From NCBI RefSeq assembly GCF_019059575.1, contig NW_024882027.1:310001-374000 (forward strand): 64,000 nt of DNA, read 5' to 3'. A model generated the notes under the pieces. The model was not told the origin of the DNA. It made no database searches and saw only the letters and a list, made by a program, of their open reading frames with translations. A program made the translations under genes and the position numbers. Positions 1 to 11,990 of this stretch are shown in pieces; position 1 is the stretch's first letter, and each line of letters begins with the position of its first letter. The stretch comes from Amphibalanus amphitrite. Taxonomy: Eukaryota; Arthropoda; Thecostraca; Balanomorpha; Balanidae.

Positions 1-1036
1 TCAGAGCCCTCTGATCAAGTTTTTGTCTGGGCAAGCCGGTCTGGAAAGATCTGAATAGCTGTCCAAGGGCTCTGTTTGCTTTTGCTATTGAACTGGTAAT
101 ATGAGCCGAAAACGTTAGTTTAGAGTCCAGCACAATTCCAAGATCGCGAACTTCTGCGACACGCTGAAGGGGGAAACTGTTGACATGGTAGGTGTGTAAG
201 ATGGGTGCTCTTTTGAGAGTGACCGTGAACGAAAGGCACTTCTGAGCGTTGAGAGAAAGACACCAATCGGTGGACCATTTGCAAATGTTGATGAGGTCGG
301 TTTGAAGGAGGCCGCAATCAGAAGCAGTTGAAATTTGCCGGTAGATTTTGACGTCGTCCGCATACATGACGCATTTGGACGACGACACAACCGTCGGCAA
401 ATCATTGATGAAGAGAGAAAAAAGCAAAGGGGCCAGAAGGGCCCCTTCCGGAACCCCGGATTTTACTTTAGCCCACTCAGAAGTTCTTCCATTCACGATC
501 ACTCTCTGCTCTCTCTCCGACAGGTACGAGACGAACCAATCCAAAATTTTGCCGCTAATACAGTAAGACTTGGATAGTTTGAACAGGAGTAATTTATGAT
601 TAACACTTTGGAAAGCCGCAGAGAAATCCGTGTATATTGTGTCCGTCTGGCACCCGTCGGAGATCGAGCCCCAGGCAGTGTGAAGGTAGGTGGTAAGGTT
701 GGTGATACAGGATCGGCCAGGCAGGAAACCGTGTTGTGCAGGGGATAGCACTGGGGCAGCGTGTCGCAGAAGCTCGTCAACAACAATTTTTTCAATAACC
801 TTGCCAAAAAGTGGAAGAAGAGACACAGATCGATAATTTCGGGGATCTTTTTTGTCACCCTTTTTGTGTATCGGCACAATGTTTGCCTGTTTCCATTTGG
901 ATGGAAAAATGCCTTGTCGCAGTGACATGTCGCAGAGTTTGGCCAGAGGCACGGACAGCTCTGAGGCACACCCATGAACAATACGAGCACTGATCCCGTC
1001 CCAGATTGCGGAAAACACCCGACTGCTAAAGTATCC
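1..1036 (-). pseudogene. LINE reverse transcriptase fragment, cut by the window edge
   Basis: Read on the minus strand, one frame stays open for about 345 codons from 1036 to the left edge. It encodes the core of a non-LTR retrotransposon reverse transcriptase, the enzyme that copies element RNA into DNA at a nicked target. Visible motifs in order are GYFSSRVFSAIWDGISARIV, KKGDKKDPRNYRSVSLLP (box 2), DFSAAFQSVNH (motif A, catalytic Asp), GVPEGALLAPLLFSLFINDL (motif B), YADDVKIY (motif C, catalytic Asp pair at 353-358) and VRDLGIVLDSKLTFSAHI. This motif set is typical of the Jockey/CR1/L2 group, but I cannot fix the clade. A TAA stop (complement of 1037-1039) lies immediately upstream, so the endonuclease and N-terminal parts are absent or out of frame. 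The remainder continues outside the window. The catalytic residues are intact, so this is a young or well-preserved copy. Confidence 0.9.
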
Positions 1037-1039
1037 TTA

Positions 1040-2790
1040 AGATTAGAAATTGCAGCTCGAGCAAGGGCACTTGCATTCATAGCAACGTGCTGGAAATATG
1101 TTGTAACTCAAGTAGTCCACACTGCTAGCATGTGTTGGTGTGCGCCTAAATGTCCGGTAGTCATTAGCGCAGAACTGAAGCTCAGTCAGTCATGTATGCT
1201 CAGAAATTAGCTACCAATTAGCTGGTATTTCTAACGCTTCTGACCGTTGTCACCTAGGTGTGGAGCCACGCAGTACCGGCTGAAAACAATGGTTCCTACA
1301 TCAAAACATGCTGTCCGCGTCTAACAACGTGCGTCCACGCCGCTATATAAGACCCTTTTTACCACGCAGCGCCAAATGTCGACACGAACAGCCTTTGATT
1401 GGTGTCTTTTATCAGGCTCGCGCTTGTGGCTTTGGGCTCGTGTGGGTCGTTGAGCCCCCGGTGCCTGTACCAATATGGCGCTGGCTGAGGGCGAACAATG
1501 GCACGCCGAGCGTTGTGTTTATTTTTCACCCTCACCAGGCGCTGCACAATAGTGCTGGGTGAAGCAACGCCACCCGTTCGTATAGCCCCGGTTTTGTCCA
1601 ATGTCCATTCAGGCACGATAGCTATTTCTGTGGATATAGGAGCTATTGACGTATATTCCCGGACCTTCCCAAATGGCAGCTGCTTGTCGTGCCGAAACCG
1701 CATACGAGATGCTTTATTCTTATGTGGAAGTGTGCTGTGAATGCTCACGAGAAATGTGGTGGAGACCCGGCATTGTTGTAATACAAAATCAGGATATGTG
1801 ACGTCAAAGCCTGGCCATAAAGCTTATACGAGGAATCCAACGGACCTGTGTTACAAGCACTGGAATATTTAGCGAGTTTTAGTGCGGCAAGGCACAGTAT
1901 ACCAATGTATGCAACAAGATACGATAAAAATGAATTCCGTGTCGCTAGTTAAAATGACTTGACATCAGGTATCTTCCGTAAATTGATTGATACTGTAGAA
2001 TGTGACCAGACGCACATTTAACATCAAGTTGATAGGCATAGCCGTCCGAGAGGTATGAAATCTGCCCGTAGCCTCCACTTGTGCCTGCGTCTGCGTTTTC
2101 GCCAATCGCCTCCGTGCCCATCTCCCATTCCCATCCCTGCAGCTCGTCTCCATTTCCATCTTCATCTCCATCTCGCTCTTCCTCTTCAGGCGGGTCGAGT
2201 GCGGCCCGTCTGACCCTCTGCATGCATGCATCTGGGCACTGAATCAGTCTGCGCTGCTCTGCCAGTGTCGAGCCTTTGTCATGGTAACCGAGCCTATTAC
2301 TGCCACCACGTGAATGGTTGCGGACAATGCGGCGCGCTGAATGGTGAGTTGGACGGACGAAGATGGCTGGCAGGCCGTGCTCCGCTTTTTGCCAAATATC
2401 TGCATATCTGGCGGTCCCATACGGCGTGCATTTGTCAGTTGATGAGGAGATGCCGGCTCGGCCGGTCGGAGCGACCAGGCGGGTCAGCCCTCTCGGAATT
2501 CGAGCCAGCGCCGGCGGAATGCTCTTCACGTTCTGCGGAATCAGATGGGCGGGCGGGGCGGCGCGCGCGGGCCGCGGCATGACAATGGCCGCGCCGAGAT
2601 GCAGGCCGGGCCGGTGTAGGCGCTCATCAGTCAGAGGCCGAGCGGCCGAGCGTAATCGGCGCATCGCCCGGCCACGCTCGGCCTTTTTCCGAGTCATTTG
2701 TCTTGGCGCTCCACGCCGGGTGTACTGGAGCGCTGCGTGGAACGGCGCGAGGTGGAAACGGGGCGAGGCAACTGGGACCATCCCTGGCCC
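1040..2790. other. No gene seen; GC-rich block at the right end
   Basis: I see no recognisable gene or RNA here. About 2105-2185 is pyrimidine-rich with repeated CCATCT/CCATTT words. About 2440-2790 is distinctly GC-rich. A 292-codon minus-strand frame (1945-2823) crosses both, but its acidic part comes from the CCATCT tract and it has no domain I know. Confidence 0.5.
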
Positions 2791-2814
2791 GCTTTTCTGG
2801 AGTATAACCACCTG

Positions 2815-2935
2815 ACTGAACACATCCCGACTCGAACTACCCGACCTGAGCCGACTCGACTAAACTGGCCCGACCCGACCTGGCCTGACCCGACCCAAGC
2901 TGACCCAAGCTGTTTTGACCTGACAAAATAGGAAT
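2815..2935. repeat. Degenerate GACC-rich tandem tract
   Basis: Short imperfect iterations of CCGACCTG, CCGACTCG and CCTGACCCGA, followed by two copies of CCAAGCTGAC-like words. It is a cryptic simple repeat with no coding signal. The next 470 bases to the TC microsatellite hold nothing I recognise. Confidence 0.6.
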
Positions 2936-3404
2936 GAAGAGGTCTCATAAGGATGCAAGCATATTCCATGACGCTCTCCAGAAAAAAAAAATAGTCTGAC
3001 GTATCTGAGCAGTTTCATTTCACAGGCACCCTCACCGCTTGTTTTCCCATTGGCCGCCTGCTGGGGAGCGTCTGTTCTAAAATAAAACAAAGCATCGGAA
3101 ACGCCCCTCTCCCACCAACCACGACAGTGCTGAACAGCTCTGGGTCTGGGCCTGTACCTTATCTCCCAATGTGCAGTGGCGTGATTCTAACAAAGCGTTG
3201 TGTCCGGGGCATGTGGTGGTTTCATAAAGATAAATAAATAAGTGGACTAATAACAAAGAGCCCTCTTATACTACACAGCTGTTCGATATATCTGTTGTTT
3301 GTTCCGGTGTATAAAGAGATATGCTGCAGGTTCATACGCTTATTAGGTTTATTATAATAATATTTTCCATACCAATTATTTTCAGTTACCTTTATTCAGC
3401 CCCC

Positions 3405-3434
3405 TCTCTCTCTCTCCTCTCTCTTTATCATTTT

Positions 3435-3524
<90 letters not shown>

Positions 3525-3555
3525 GTCTACCTGCATCCTCTCTCCCTCTCTCCAG
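3405..3555. repeat. (TC)n microsatellite
   Basis: An uninterrupted TC run covers about 3440-3522, flanked by imperfect TCTC-rich pyrimidine sequence. Open frames across it (Leu-Ser on plus, Glu-Arg on minus) are products of the dinucleotide repeat, not genes. Confidence 0.97.
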
Positions 3556-3844
3556 TCATCAGTCACGGCCCTGACTAGCCCTCTCTTGGCCCGCTTACCT
3601 GATGTGTGTTGTGTTTGCATACGGCAGAATGAATGCGGGCGCGGCCGCGGCAGTGGGGGCGTGCAATGCGGGTCGGCTCCCGGATAACTCTCTCCCCTCC
3701 TACTCTCTCTTTTTCCCACCCTCCCTCTGTTCGCCCACATGCACATCATAGATCATATTGCGATTATTATCTGCAATCAATTTGTACATGGCCGTTAATG
3801 AAATAGCCCATCACGATGGTATCTGGCGAGGCGGGCGTCTCCGT

Positions 3845-3888
<44 letters not shown>

Positions 3889-3913
3889 TCTCTCTCTCAC
3901 TCTCTTTCTCTCT
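3845..3913. repeat. (CT)n microsatellite with CA/TT interruptions
   Basis: A second CT-rich run on the same strand orientation as the tract 320 bp upstream, broken by two CTCAC units and one CTTTC. The spacer between the tracts (3556-3844) and the next 240 bp hold nothing recognisable. Confidence 0.95.
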
Positions 3914-4154
3914 GTGTTATTTTGTATGTACTTACGTAGTCTTTTTTAACACAGTGCTGCCCTGCGGCAAAGAGCTGAGTCATCAGGATCACCTGAATAG
4001 TTCCATGGGGCTGCACCGTCCCGCATAAGTCCATATCTCTTCATAACACTGCTCATGGTTAGCTGTATATAACCCTGATGCATATTGCAGGTGTGCGCCG
4101 TGGTACGCAGAAACCCACGGCGCCTGAGCAGTCAGCAGAAATGGACGGTCGTTA

Positions 4155-4378
4155 CTTCTGGCTCCCGGTAGATCCATAAGGCGCCCCCTCAGCCCGGGGG
4201 CTCTGCTAACTGATTGGCTACCGCTAGTACAGAAGTAGAACGGATGTGTGAGGGGGCCCTTGCGTCTGATTGGTTGCCTGTGACGGAGCGAAGCCATCGT
4301 ATGCGTCAGGGCCCCTTGTACTTGATTGGCTCTCTGTGATGCAGAGAAAGAGCCGGTATGTGTTTCCCGATTTGAATT
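4155..4378. repeat. Four diverged 56-bp tandem units, three carrying TGATTGG
   Basis: The word TGATTGG, an inverted CCAAT box, starts at 4211, 4267 and 4323, exactly 56 bp apart. A weaker first unit has its matching GGCT 56 bp before that of the next. The first three units also share a G/C-rich block (GGGGGCCC-like) near their right end. The units are well diverged, so this is an old tandem duplication. CCAAT boxes bind NF-Y in animals; that the array is regulatory is only a possibility. Flanks at 3914-4154 and 4379-5074 hold nothing else I recognise. Confidence 0.7.
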
Positions 4379-5077
4379 CGATATGCAGCAGTGTGCACAT
4401 ATGGCATATGATGCTGGCGCCAGCCCGGTTTTCCAAGAAGAGCGAGCCAGCTGGCCAGCACTCACAGATCTGTTTCAGATATACAAGAACGAGGCCTGCG
4501 CTGGACTTTCGGAGTCGCTGATGCATCTGTGTTTCTCGTCTCGTTAAGTGAATATTTATCAGCTGATCAGTTGCGCTGGAGCCGCATAGGAATTCATATT
4601 TATGCAAGATGAATGACGTACACGTGAATGTCTGTGGCATTTGTTAGCAGTCTGTGCGATTGGGGAATAGTCTGACAGGCCTCCGGGTGCGGTCTTGTGT
4701 AACCGAATCATCGATTTCGTCACTGCTAACAGCTTCAGGACAGCGAATGTTTGCATTTCCTGACAAGTTTATCTAGGAATCTTGGTAGACTCATGCAGGC
4801 TGTCTGTCAGACATGCTGTTTAACTTTCTGATCAGTGTACCGGGAATGCATCCGCTCATGCGAACTGAATGAGCGATGTGAGGTCCTATATGGTAATGTT
4901 CAGCAGTGTAACTATACGTTGACAGACGCCTCGCAGTTCGCACTGCGCAGTGCGTGGCGTCGTCTTGTAAAAAGCTGCTCTGGATTTCGATGTGTTTGCA
5001 AAGCAAAATAACATCACCGCTTTCTTTCCAGTGGTATAATAGCATCAGTGTTGGCGGGGCTACAACTTCTCGGCTAT

Positions 5078-5153
5078 CGGGGGGGGGGGGGGGGGAGGGA
5101 GCGATGCTGTATAGCTCAACTACTCTAAAAATAAAAATAAAAATAAAACGGCA
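5078..5153. repeat. Poly-G run followed by an (AAAAT)n tract
   Basis: About 15 consecutive G near 5080-5095, then four AAAAT/AAATA units near 5127-5150. Both are simple sequence; the exact G count may be unreliable. Confidence 0.85.
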
Positions 5154-5264
5154 AAAACGCAGGCGTTTGTCTCACGAACTTTCGATCTCCGGCTGCCGTC
5201 TGACGTAGCCGAAGTTGATCAATCGGCAGTCATTTTTTTTAACCGTGCTGGGCTGGCCGTGCGA

Positions 5265-5458
5265 ACGTCCCACGTCCCACGTCCCACGTCCCACGTCCCA
5301 CGTCCCACGTCCCACGTCCCACGTCCCACGTCCCACGTCCCACGTCCCACGTCCCACGTCCCACGTCCCACGTCCCACGTCCCACGTCCCACGTCCCACG
5401 TTCCGCGTCCCGCGTCCCACAGCCCACGTCCCACGTCCCACAGCCTACAGCCCACGTG
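5265..5458. repeat. (CCCACGT)n heptanucleotide minisatellite
   Basis: About 19 near-perfect copies of CCCACGT occupy 5265-5400, followed by degenerate copies (TTCCGCG, CCCGCGT, CCCACAG) to about 5458. The complementary strand reads GGG separated by four-base ACGT spacers, which fits the usual G-quadruplex pattern. The frames crossing it encode repeating Thr-Ser-His-Val-Pro-Arg-Pro or Gly-Arg-Gly-Thr-Trp-Asp-Val peptides and should not be read as protein. Confidence 0.95.
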
Positions 5459-8430
5459 GCACCGGTCTCATGTCTCTTGTCGCCGCGCCTCTCCGTGGAA
5501 TGCAGTCAGAGTCAGCGAGTAGAATAAACGCGCCAGTGATAAAGGCCATGTCCGGCTCTGAGAGAGCGGTGTTCATTAGGGACGTCAGCTGTCGAGAGTG
5601 CCGTCGAGAGTGCCGCCTGGTGACGCCGATATCTCTGCGTCGGCGGACCCGCCCCGTTACGTGTCTGGGACGTGTCGCGCCGCCGGCGTGTCACGTTTCG
5701 TGACGCGCTGAGTGCCACCAGACGCGCCTCTCCGGCTGTATACTCGTGGCACAAACGTCAGCCAGGCCACATACTCGGTGTCAGCTCGGCAGTGACGCGG
5801 CCCCAGGAACGCTGACGAGGCATGCATGACGCTGCGCTCCGGCGGCACTCAGCCCGGCCGCCGAACTGATGGGCTGATTTGGCGAGCCGAGAGGCCGCCG
5901 CCCCTGGCTGCCTACAAATGCGAGTACGTTCGGCGGGAAACGATTCAGTCGGATCCTACGACGTAGCGAGGTTTTCACATCAACCAGAGCTCTGCTGATT
6001 TGAAAACATACTCGACAGCACAACATCGCACTTTTCTCGGAATCGCCGCCGCTCTCCGCCCGAATAAAAATAAAGTCTGACACGGCTCGGGCGGTAGTTT
6101 ATCTGAGGCGTGACTGCCCTGTAACACTTGCGGCCGCTCGGAGCATACATGCATGTCGAGAGGGCCGCGTGTCGGCTCCGGTGCCACGCCTGGCGCTGAC
6201 ACGGTCATCTGCAATTCCAGCCGCGGCACGGGCGGCACTCAGACCAGACACCTGAGCGGGCCCGACGGCGACACCCAGCCGCCCGAGCACACGGGACACG
6301 ACACACGACACAGGAGACATGACACACGAGAACGTGACACAGGAGACGTGACACACTATACGGGACACACAACCAACATACGACACTTGATACCTACTGA
6401 CAGTTCTGACACTGGCAGCGTTCCATGGTCGGGAAATGATACCAATCTATACGCAGTGCGCACCTATCCCGGCTGAAAGGTATTTTCCAGCATTCCATTC
6501 TGTTATAACAATTTGTTCTGAGCAGAGTTCGTTACCAGCTAACTCACCATGCAGTCCCATCGATATTTTCCCGAACCACGGCTCCAAGAACTGACCCCCG
6601 TAGCGCGGGCCATAACTGTTAACTACCCATCACCTGTGGACCTTTTCTGGGGCTGCTTGTCTACATACACCGATGCTCTCCCGCTGTTCGGCCGATGAGG
6701 CCCGGGTCGACCGTCCGGGGGTGGTCGTCTGGGAGCATGATGAACCGACCTCACCGCGGAGCAAAGCCGCCCCGACCCAAACCCCTCCCCCTGGTCCGCC
6801 GGGAGCGATCCCAACATCCATTCGGCTAAGTCTGGATCAGCGCTGATGGTCGCCCCCACCATCACCGTCCGTCTATAATGGACACTATCAATTCCGGAGG
6901 GACGATGTAGAGGTGGCAATGGAGTGATGAAGGGGTAGGTGGGGGAGGGGGCTGGCTGAGATCGGGTATTTGGGGACTGATTACACCGACACACTTCATA
7001 GTTTATTCGCATCCATGTTCAGTAATAAAAAAGGCAACACAAATATTCCTGCCTTATTTCATATAAGCTGAGTTTCATATCCTGTCAGCAGCCCGTTTTT
7101 ACGCCTTCAACATACCACTTTCCCTCACCTCATTTAGTGAGGTTCTGAGCGATGGCCGAGTCACCGAACGAGCTGCCGCCTCCTAATTGTGCGACGATGC
7201 ACCCCATTGTAGCACCCGGCTCAGACCATGTCACCATTAAATAAAACCCAACGCGCCGGCCCGGCGGCAGCCGACAGCGAATCTGCATAAGAGAGCCGGC
7301 TGATGCGATGTGAATTGGGTCCGCCGCCAGCGCCGCATATTTCATTTCCAGTCGGAATTAAAATGGCATGGCAAATTGAGATGCCATTTTCTTGTAAGCT
7401 ATTTAAGTCGGTTGTAAGTTTAATGGCTGGAACTCGGGGAATTCCAGCTTCATTTCCATTTCAGTTTGATGTAATCAGACTGAATGAAGAAGAATTGGTC
7501 GGCCTTTTCTGTGCGCATAGTCCCACACATTGAAAAATAACGAAGGATGTGGTATTCGTTAGCGTTTGATGTCACGTTAATCTTAGTGGATTAGAGCATA
7601 TCCATCTCCTCATGCCTGGCGTACCAGTGGCATACCCATCATACACTTCAGGGATGGCACTATAGTACTGGGACATCCACCGGGACCACTTCATCTTTAC
7701 CTCGACGTCTCCAGCGTGAGTATAGAACCGGTGTATGTCGTTCCATCTGTGTCACTGGCCTCCTGCAGCGCCCGACGTGTAGCGGCCACGGCCGTCGGTA
7801 ATAGTGCTGGTAATGTCGCTATACGGCCGCCCGTAATGGCTGTAATGGCCGTAATGGTTCACAGATGCCACCGCTCAGGGTCTGCGACGCTTACAAAGCA
7901 GCGCCAGCGACGAAGGGCGGCGAAGACGCAAGAGCGGAACGGGTAGTGACGGTGTTCTTTCGGCGTATTCCACAATCTTATACCTTCAGTGCTCGTCTCC
8001 TCTTTGTTATTTCCTTTCTTCGGTCTGCCTTTTCAAATGGTTCGAATCACTGTAATTTATTTTGATATCAACATTCAATAAGTTATTGTGCTCTTATTTT
8101 CCAGACTTCTATTCATCTCCTTGACTTTCCACGAGCCGTCCAGAGCGGCGACTCGCTGCACTCTGTTCCACCATCCACCCAGATATTCAGTCATCTGTGT
8201 CTGCCGACCGACTGATTACGAGCTGTTTACCAGCTGTTTACCAATCTCCCATCTGCCCTGAATCGTCCCCACCTGAGTCTCATTACAGGGCATCGACAGC
8301 GGCCCCATTCAGTGCTGATCAGCCCGGTGACGGCGCTTATCCACTTGTCTTGTCCGCCCGGCGCGGCAGTACCTCCCCGGTACCGCATCCTACAAGGGGT
8401 ACTGCCCGATGGTGATACCGAGACCTCCCG
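5459..8430. other. No gene seen
   Basis: No recognisable coding region. A cryptic ACAC/GACAC-rich tract lies at about 6288-6385, with irregular copies of GACACACGACAC and GACACAGGAGAC. Otherwise only unique-looking DNA with short overlapping open frames on both strands. Confidence 0.5.
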
Positions 8431-8432
8431 GT

Positions 8433-8870
8433 AGTTAGTTAGTTAGTTAGTTTATTGACACTGCACTCTTGATAAAATACACACACTACATAAAATACAA
8501 AATTCTATACATAATGCAATACACTAAAAATATACATAAAAAGGATAAAACTCGAGTGAAAACGTGTCCATTAAAATAACAAAATACAATATGAGCACCG
8601 CGGACATGGCGAAGCACAATCTAAATACATATTATGAATCATACTTTTCAAGAATGTTCTTACATAGCCTTGCGAGATCTAAAGGGTGTGCATCCATAAG
8701 GACAGTTAGACCGGAAAAATTTAATCTGGGGAAATGTTCTCGAAGGCCGTTTTCACGACGGAACTTTCGCAGAGGAACTTATTTGATACCTAAAAAGTAC
8801 CTACCCTTAGAGGCCTTAACATCCCTCAAACTGAAATATTTTATGTTCAAAATAATTTTAGAAGTTTAAA
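8433..8870 (-). mobile_element. 3' end of a non-LTR retrotransposon (LINE tail)
   Basis: On the minus strand this segment encodes the extreme C-terminus of a LINE ORF2. Readable blocks include KYFSLRDVKASKGRYFLGIK, then one TAA stop (8779-8781), then PLRKFRRENGLREHFPRLNF and DAHPLDLARLCKNILEKYDS, ending at a natural TAA (8632-8634). About 200 bp of A/T-rich 3' untranslated sequence follows, ending with an AATAAA signal and a (CTAA)n tail at 8433-8455. A tetranucleotide tail on an AATAAA end is typical of several LINE groups. The coding frame meets another stop near 8870, so the copy is short and dead. I infer a CR1/L2/Jockey-type parent; whether it is the same family as the 1-1036 fragment cannot be told because the two do not overlap. 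Confidence 0.8.
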
Positions 8871-11753
8871 TCCGGGCATTTTTTGCCCTCAAATCACTTA
8901 TTTATTTACAAACACAGCAATTTTTAGTTCTAGTAGCCCACCTTTCGACTATGAGGTATTAAATCAGCGTGGCAACTTGCTCCCTCTTTGCTCCCTCGGG
9001 TATCTAATTCCGGAATTCTTAAAAACAAGGAAAGTATATATCGAGTTCTCTTTTATACCTATTCAGTTATGTTTTAATGGTGATTAAAATATGACAAATT
9101 TTTTAATTACATTTCATATAAGAAAACACGCAAAACAATGAAACAAAAATAACTACGGCAGATAATTACCTTCAGGTATCTAATTCCGACCAATCAGCAC
9201 CTCAGTAGGATATGACGTCATACAAGAATGGTGGTGATGGCCGTTTGCAGTCCCGGCCGGTAGGTCACGTGACCGCCGGGCGCCTCGGGTCACGCGGCGG
9301 TCGGGAGTCGGACGCGGGGCGTGGTCGCGGGCGGACGCGCGGGGCATCATGCTTTGCTTTGCTTGCTTTGTCAACTTCATATAACTTACTATCGCATTCG
9401 TGTGAAAGCCAAACACTGCTCAGTGCCCTTAGAAATTGAGTTTTGGAAAGCTCAAGTCCCTATAGCTCCTCAGGTCGGCAACAGTTGAAGCCTCATCTGA
9501 ACCCATGTGAAAAAAAACGAGGGTAAGGAACCTTGTGTTGCTTTTTCTTTTACCGTCATGATTATCTCAAACCATCACAATTTTGAGTTGCCACATTGTC
9601 TGCTTCACTACATTCGTGTAAAACTTGGGTGAAGGCTGGTGGCTCAAAGAAAGGTGAAGATATTTCTTTAAGTGCCTAATCCGTGAAATTGAAATATCCC
9701 GGCTTTACAAATCTACATTTTTCATTTTCTCCACGATACATTTTTTAAAATTGTTTAAATTTTACCTACATTTGTTAAAATCGGGGCTTTGGTTTTGTGT
9801 AAACTAGATCATAAAGTTTACTATAGTTTTGTGTAACCTGATGGCTGAAGAAAATAGTAATTTTGCTAAAATGATGTGCGGAAATTTGTTGCTTTCCAAA
9901 TCAAATTACTCATACCTATATTTCATTCAAAATTAGGAGGCATTATTACTGTTTTTTCTTGTAACATGAACTGAGTTTGGGTACGGTGCTCCGGAAACGT
10001 TGTGGAACTTTAAGCTAGCTAGAGCAGTTTCCATAAAAATTGTTTAGATAGTTGACATGGCTTGTTGACAACTTTTGCTGTTTCTAAAAAAGTGAAAACA
10101 ATATTTTCCTGCATTAAGCACACAAGGCATGTTATTCTCATAAGCTATCGAATGTGTGTGTGTGTGTTTTTAAGCTGTTTTTTAAGCTTTTAAGCTGTAA
10201 CTTCAGTTACTTCACTTTAGAACATATTGCCCAGAATGCGTCACTGATCATGAGCTGGTATATCATATCATATGTAGCAAATACATAAATGAGAATAGTG
10301 TGTCATGAATTTTTGTGCATGCTTCTGGATCATCTGTAATTACATCAAAGGCTCGGCTCAAGAGTGTCCTGCCGACCAGCTTATGCCCAACCCTTTCTGT
10401 CCGCAGAACGTCTTCCGTCGCCTGCGACTCCCGCACGCCGTTTGCGCCCCGGCCGTCCGTACCGGTCTTCGCGCTGCGAGCCGCGCTGCTGGAGTTCGCG
10501 GCGGCGTCGTGGAGCTCCCATCGGGACAACGTGTGATGCCCGCGTCGAGCTTATAAGCCGTGAGCTTCGATTGGCGGCTCACGCGGTCACCAGCTGTATG
10601 TACAGCCTCGGCCCCGACGACCCCGCTAATGGCCGAGACCGGCATACCCCCTGCATGGGTCCGCTGTCCGGCGCAGCGCTGGCCGCCCGCATGTTACGTT
10701 TGGCTGTATCGCTGCCCAGGGAGCGCGCTCCACGCTGCGGTAGAGGTACACGTTGCGACCCGACTGAGGACCGCAACCGGATGGTGAGACGTCGGCCTCT
10801 GCGCCCTGGCCGGGGTAGGCGTGACCGACGTCACAGTGGAGGAACACCCAAACAAGACCAGCCCACCGTCGGAGCAGCATGGAAATATCATGTTCTGCCT
10901 GGACGTCGGACCCGGCGGCCGCAGAGCACCTGCACACGTGCGGAGAGGGGCGCTGGAGGCGCGGCTTCTGACATCCCGCGGCGCGGCTGCTGGCAATACC
11001 TGACAACGGCGGCAATGGAGGCGGTTGGGAACAGCTGCAGCAATGGGGATGGCGGTGATGGCGACATGGCGGTTTGGGACTTCATCTCAGCGCGGCCGCC
11101 GCCCAGGCGCCGCTGCGCCCGGCTGCTCAGCCACCTACCGGATGGCGGGGTGGCCCTTACGGCCCTCACGCCCGTTCGGTCTGCGGCCACGTTCTGGGGT
11201 GGCGGTCGCGGGGTTAGCGGCGTTGGACTTCGTCCTTTATCCAGACTGCACCGTACCATCTGAACGGATGGATCTGCCAAGAAAGATGACATCCAAGGCG
11301 GCTATGAGGCGATCACAAAGCTTCAGCAAGAGCTTCTCCTTCATGGGGCCGGCCGGCCGTTAAGTCGCAACACCGGCTGCCGAGTGCCAACAGCTGCGTG
11401 CGCTGGCGCCGACGCGTTGTGGGCCGCGCTGCTGACGCTCAAGCTGCGATATCAACCATCTATGAATAAGTGGCAGCGGTGGTGGCTTGTCAGTTGTTAA
11501 CGTGCCTTTGCAGACGTTGTGAATAGCCCGCGTTGGAATCGCATGGTTGGCAACACCACGCAAGCTAAAATGGGCTTCCTTGATGAACCTACTTTTTAAG
11601 CATTGTAGCCTTTGTAATTTTTGATGTTTTGCTGTAGGTATTATTTTCTACATATATACTATATAGGCACTCACGTGCTTTGAATCGCGCAATGCAATTG
11701 AACCATGGTAAAGACAATGATAAATGAACTGAGAGCTGACATGCCCCATGCTT
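8871..11753. other. No gene seen; AT-rich then GC-rich
   Basis: 8880-10260 is AT-rich with a short (GT)n run near 10153. A 14-bp direct repeat GGTATCTAATTCCG at 8999-9012 and 9175-9188 brackets 162 bp. 10380-11450 is GC-rich and carries long overlapping frames on both strands, including 299 codons at 10364-11263 (plus). Its composition is Arg/Pro-rich with no domain, so I do not call it a gene. Confidence 0.45.
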
Positions 11754-11759
11754 TGTGTG

Positions 11760-11790
<31 letters not shown>

Positions 11791-11793
11791 TTT
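11754..11793. repeat. (GT)n followed by a poly-T run
   Basis: About ten GT units run directly into about twenty T. On the minus strand this is a poly-A followed by (AC)n, which can mark a decayed retroposon tail, but no retroposon body is recognisable beside it. Confidence 0.9.
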
Positions 11794-11990
11794 GGCGAGT
11801 CGATAAAAGTGGTTTTGGACACTGGATGAGTTTTTAGGGGTGTGGTGAGGGGGAATGTAATTCCACAGACCTTTTGTCAGATTCACCAATGCAGTAGGTC
11901 TGCGGTATTTAGATATCGGAGCATTCTTTGAAAGTCGTGAATAGGGCAACTGAGAACCTACCTATAGCCGTGATATCCCCTCACAAAAAC

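Noticed and set aside
499..1080. 193-codon minus-strand frame over the LINE fragment
   Set aside because: It is in the wrong frame; the reverse transcriptase motifs are in another minus-strand frame over the same bases.
1945..2823. 292-codon minus-strand open frame
   Set aside because: Its acidic segment is the translation of a CCATCT simple tract and the rest is GC-driven; no recognisable domain.
5265..5458. CRISPR-like array
   Set aside because: Contiguous heptamers without spacers; a minisatellite in a eukaryotic context.
10364..11263. 299-codon plus-strand open frame in GC-rich DNA
   Set aside because: Arg/Pro/Ala-rich composition, equally long overlapping frames on the other strand, no domain, no upstream exon signals. 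GC-rich DNA has few stops, so this length is expected by chance.
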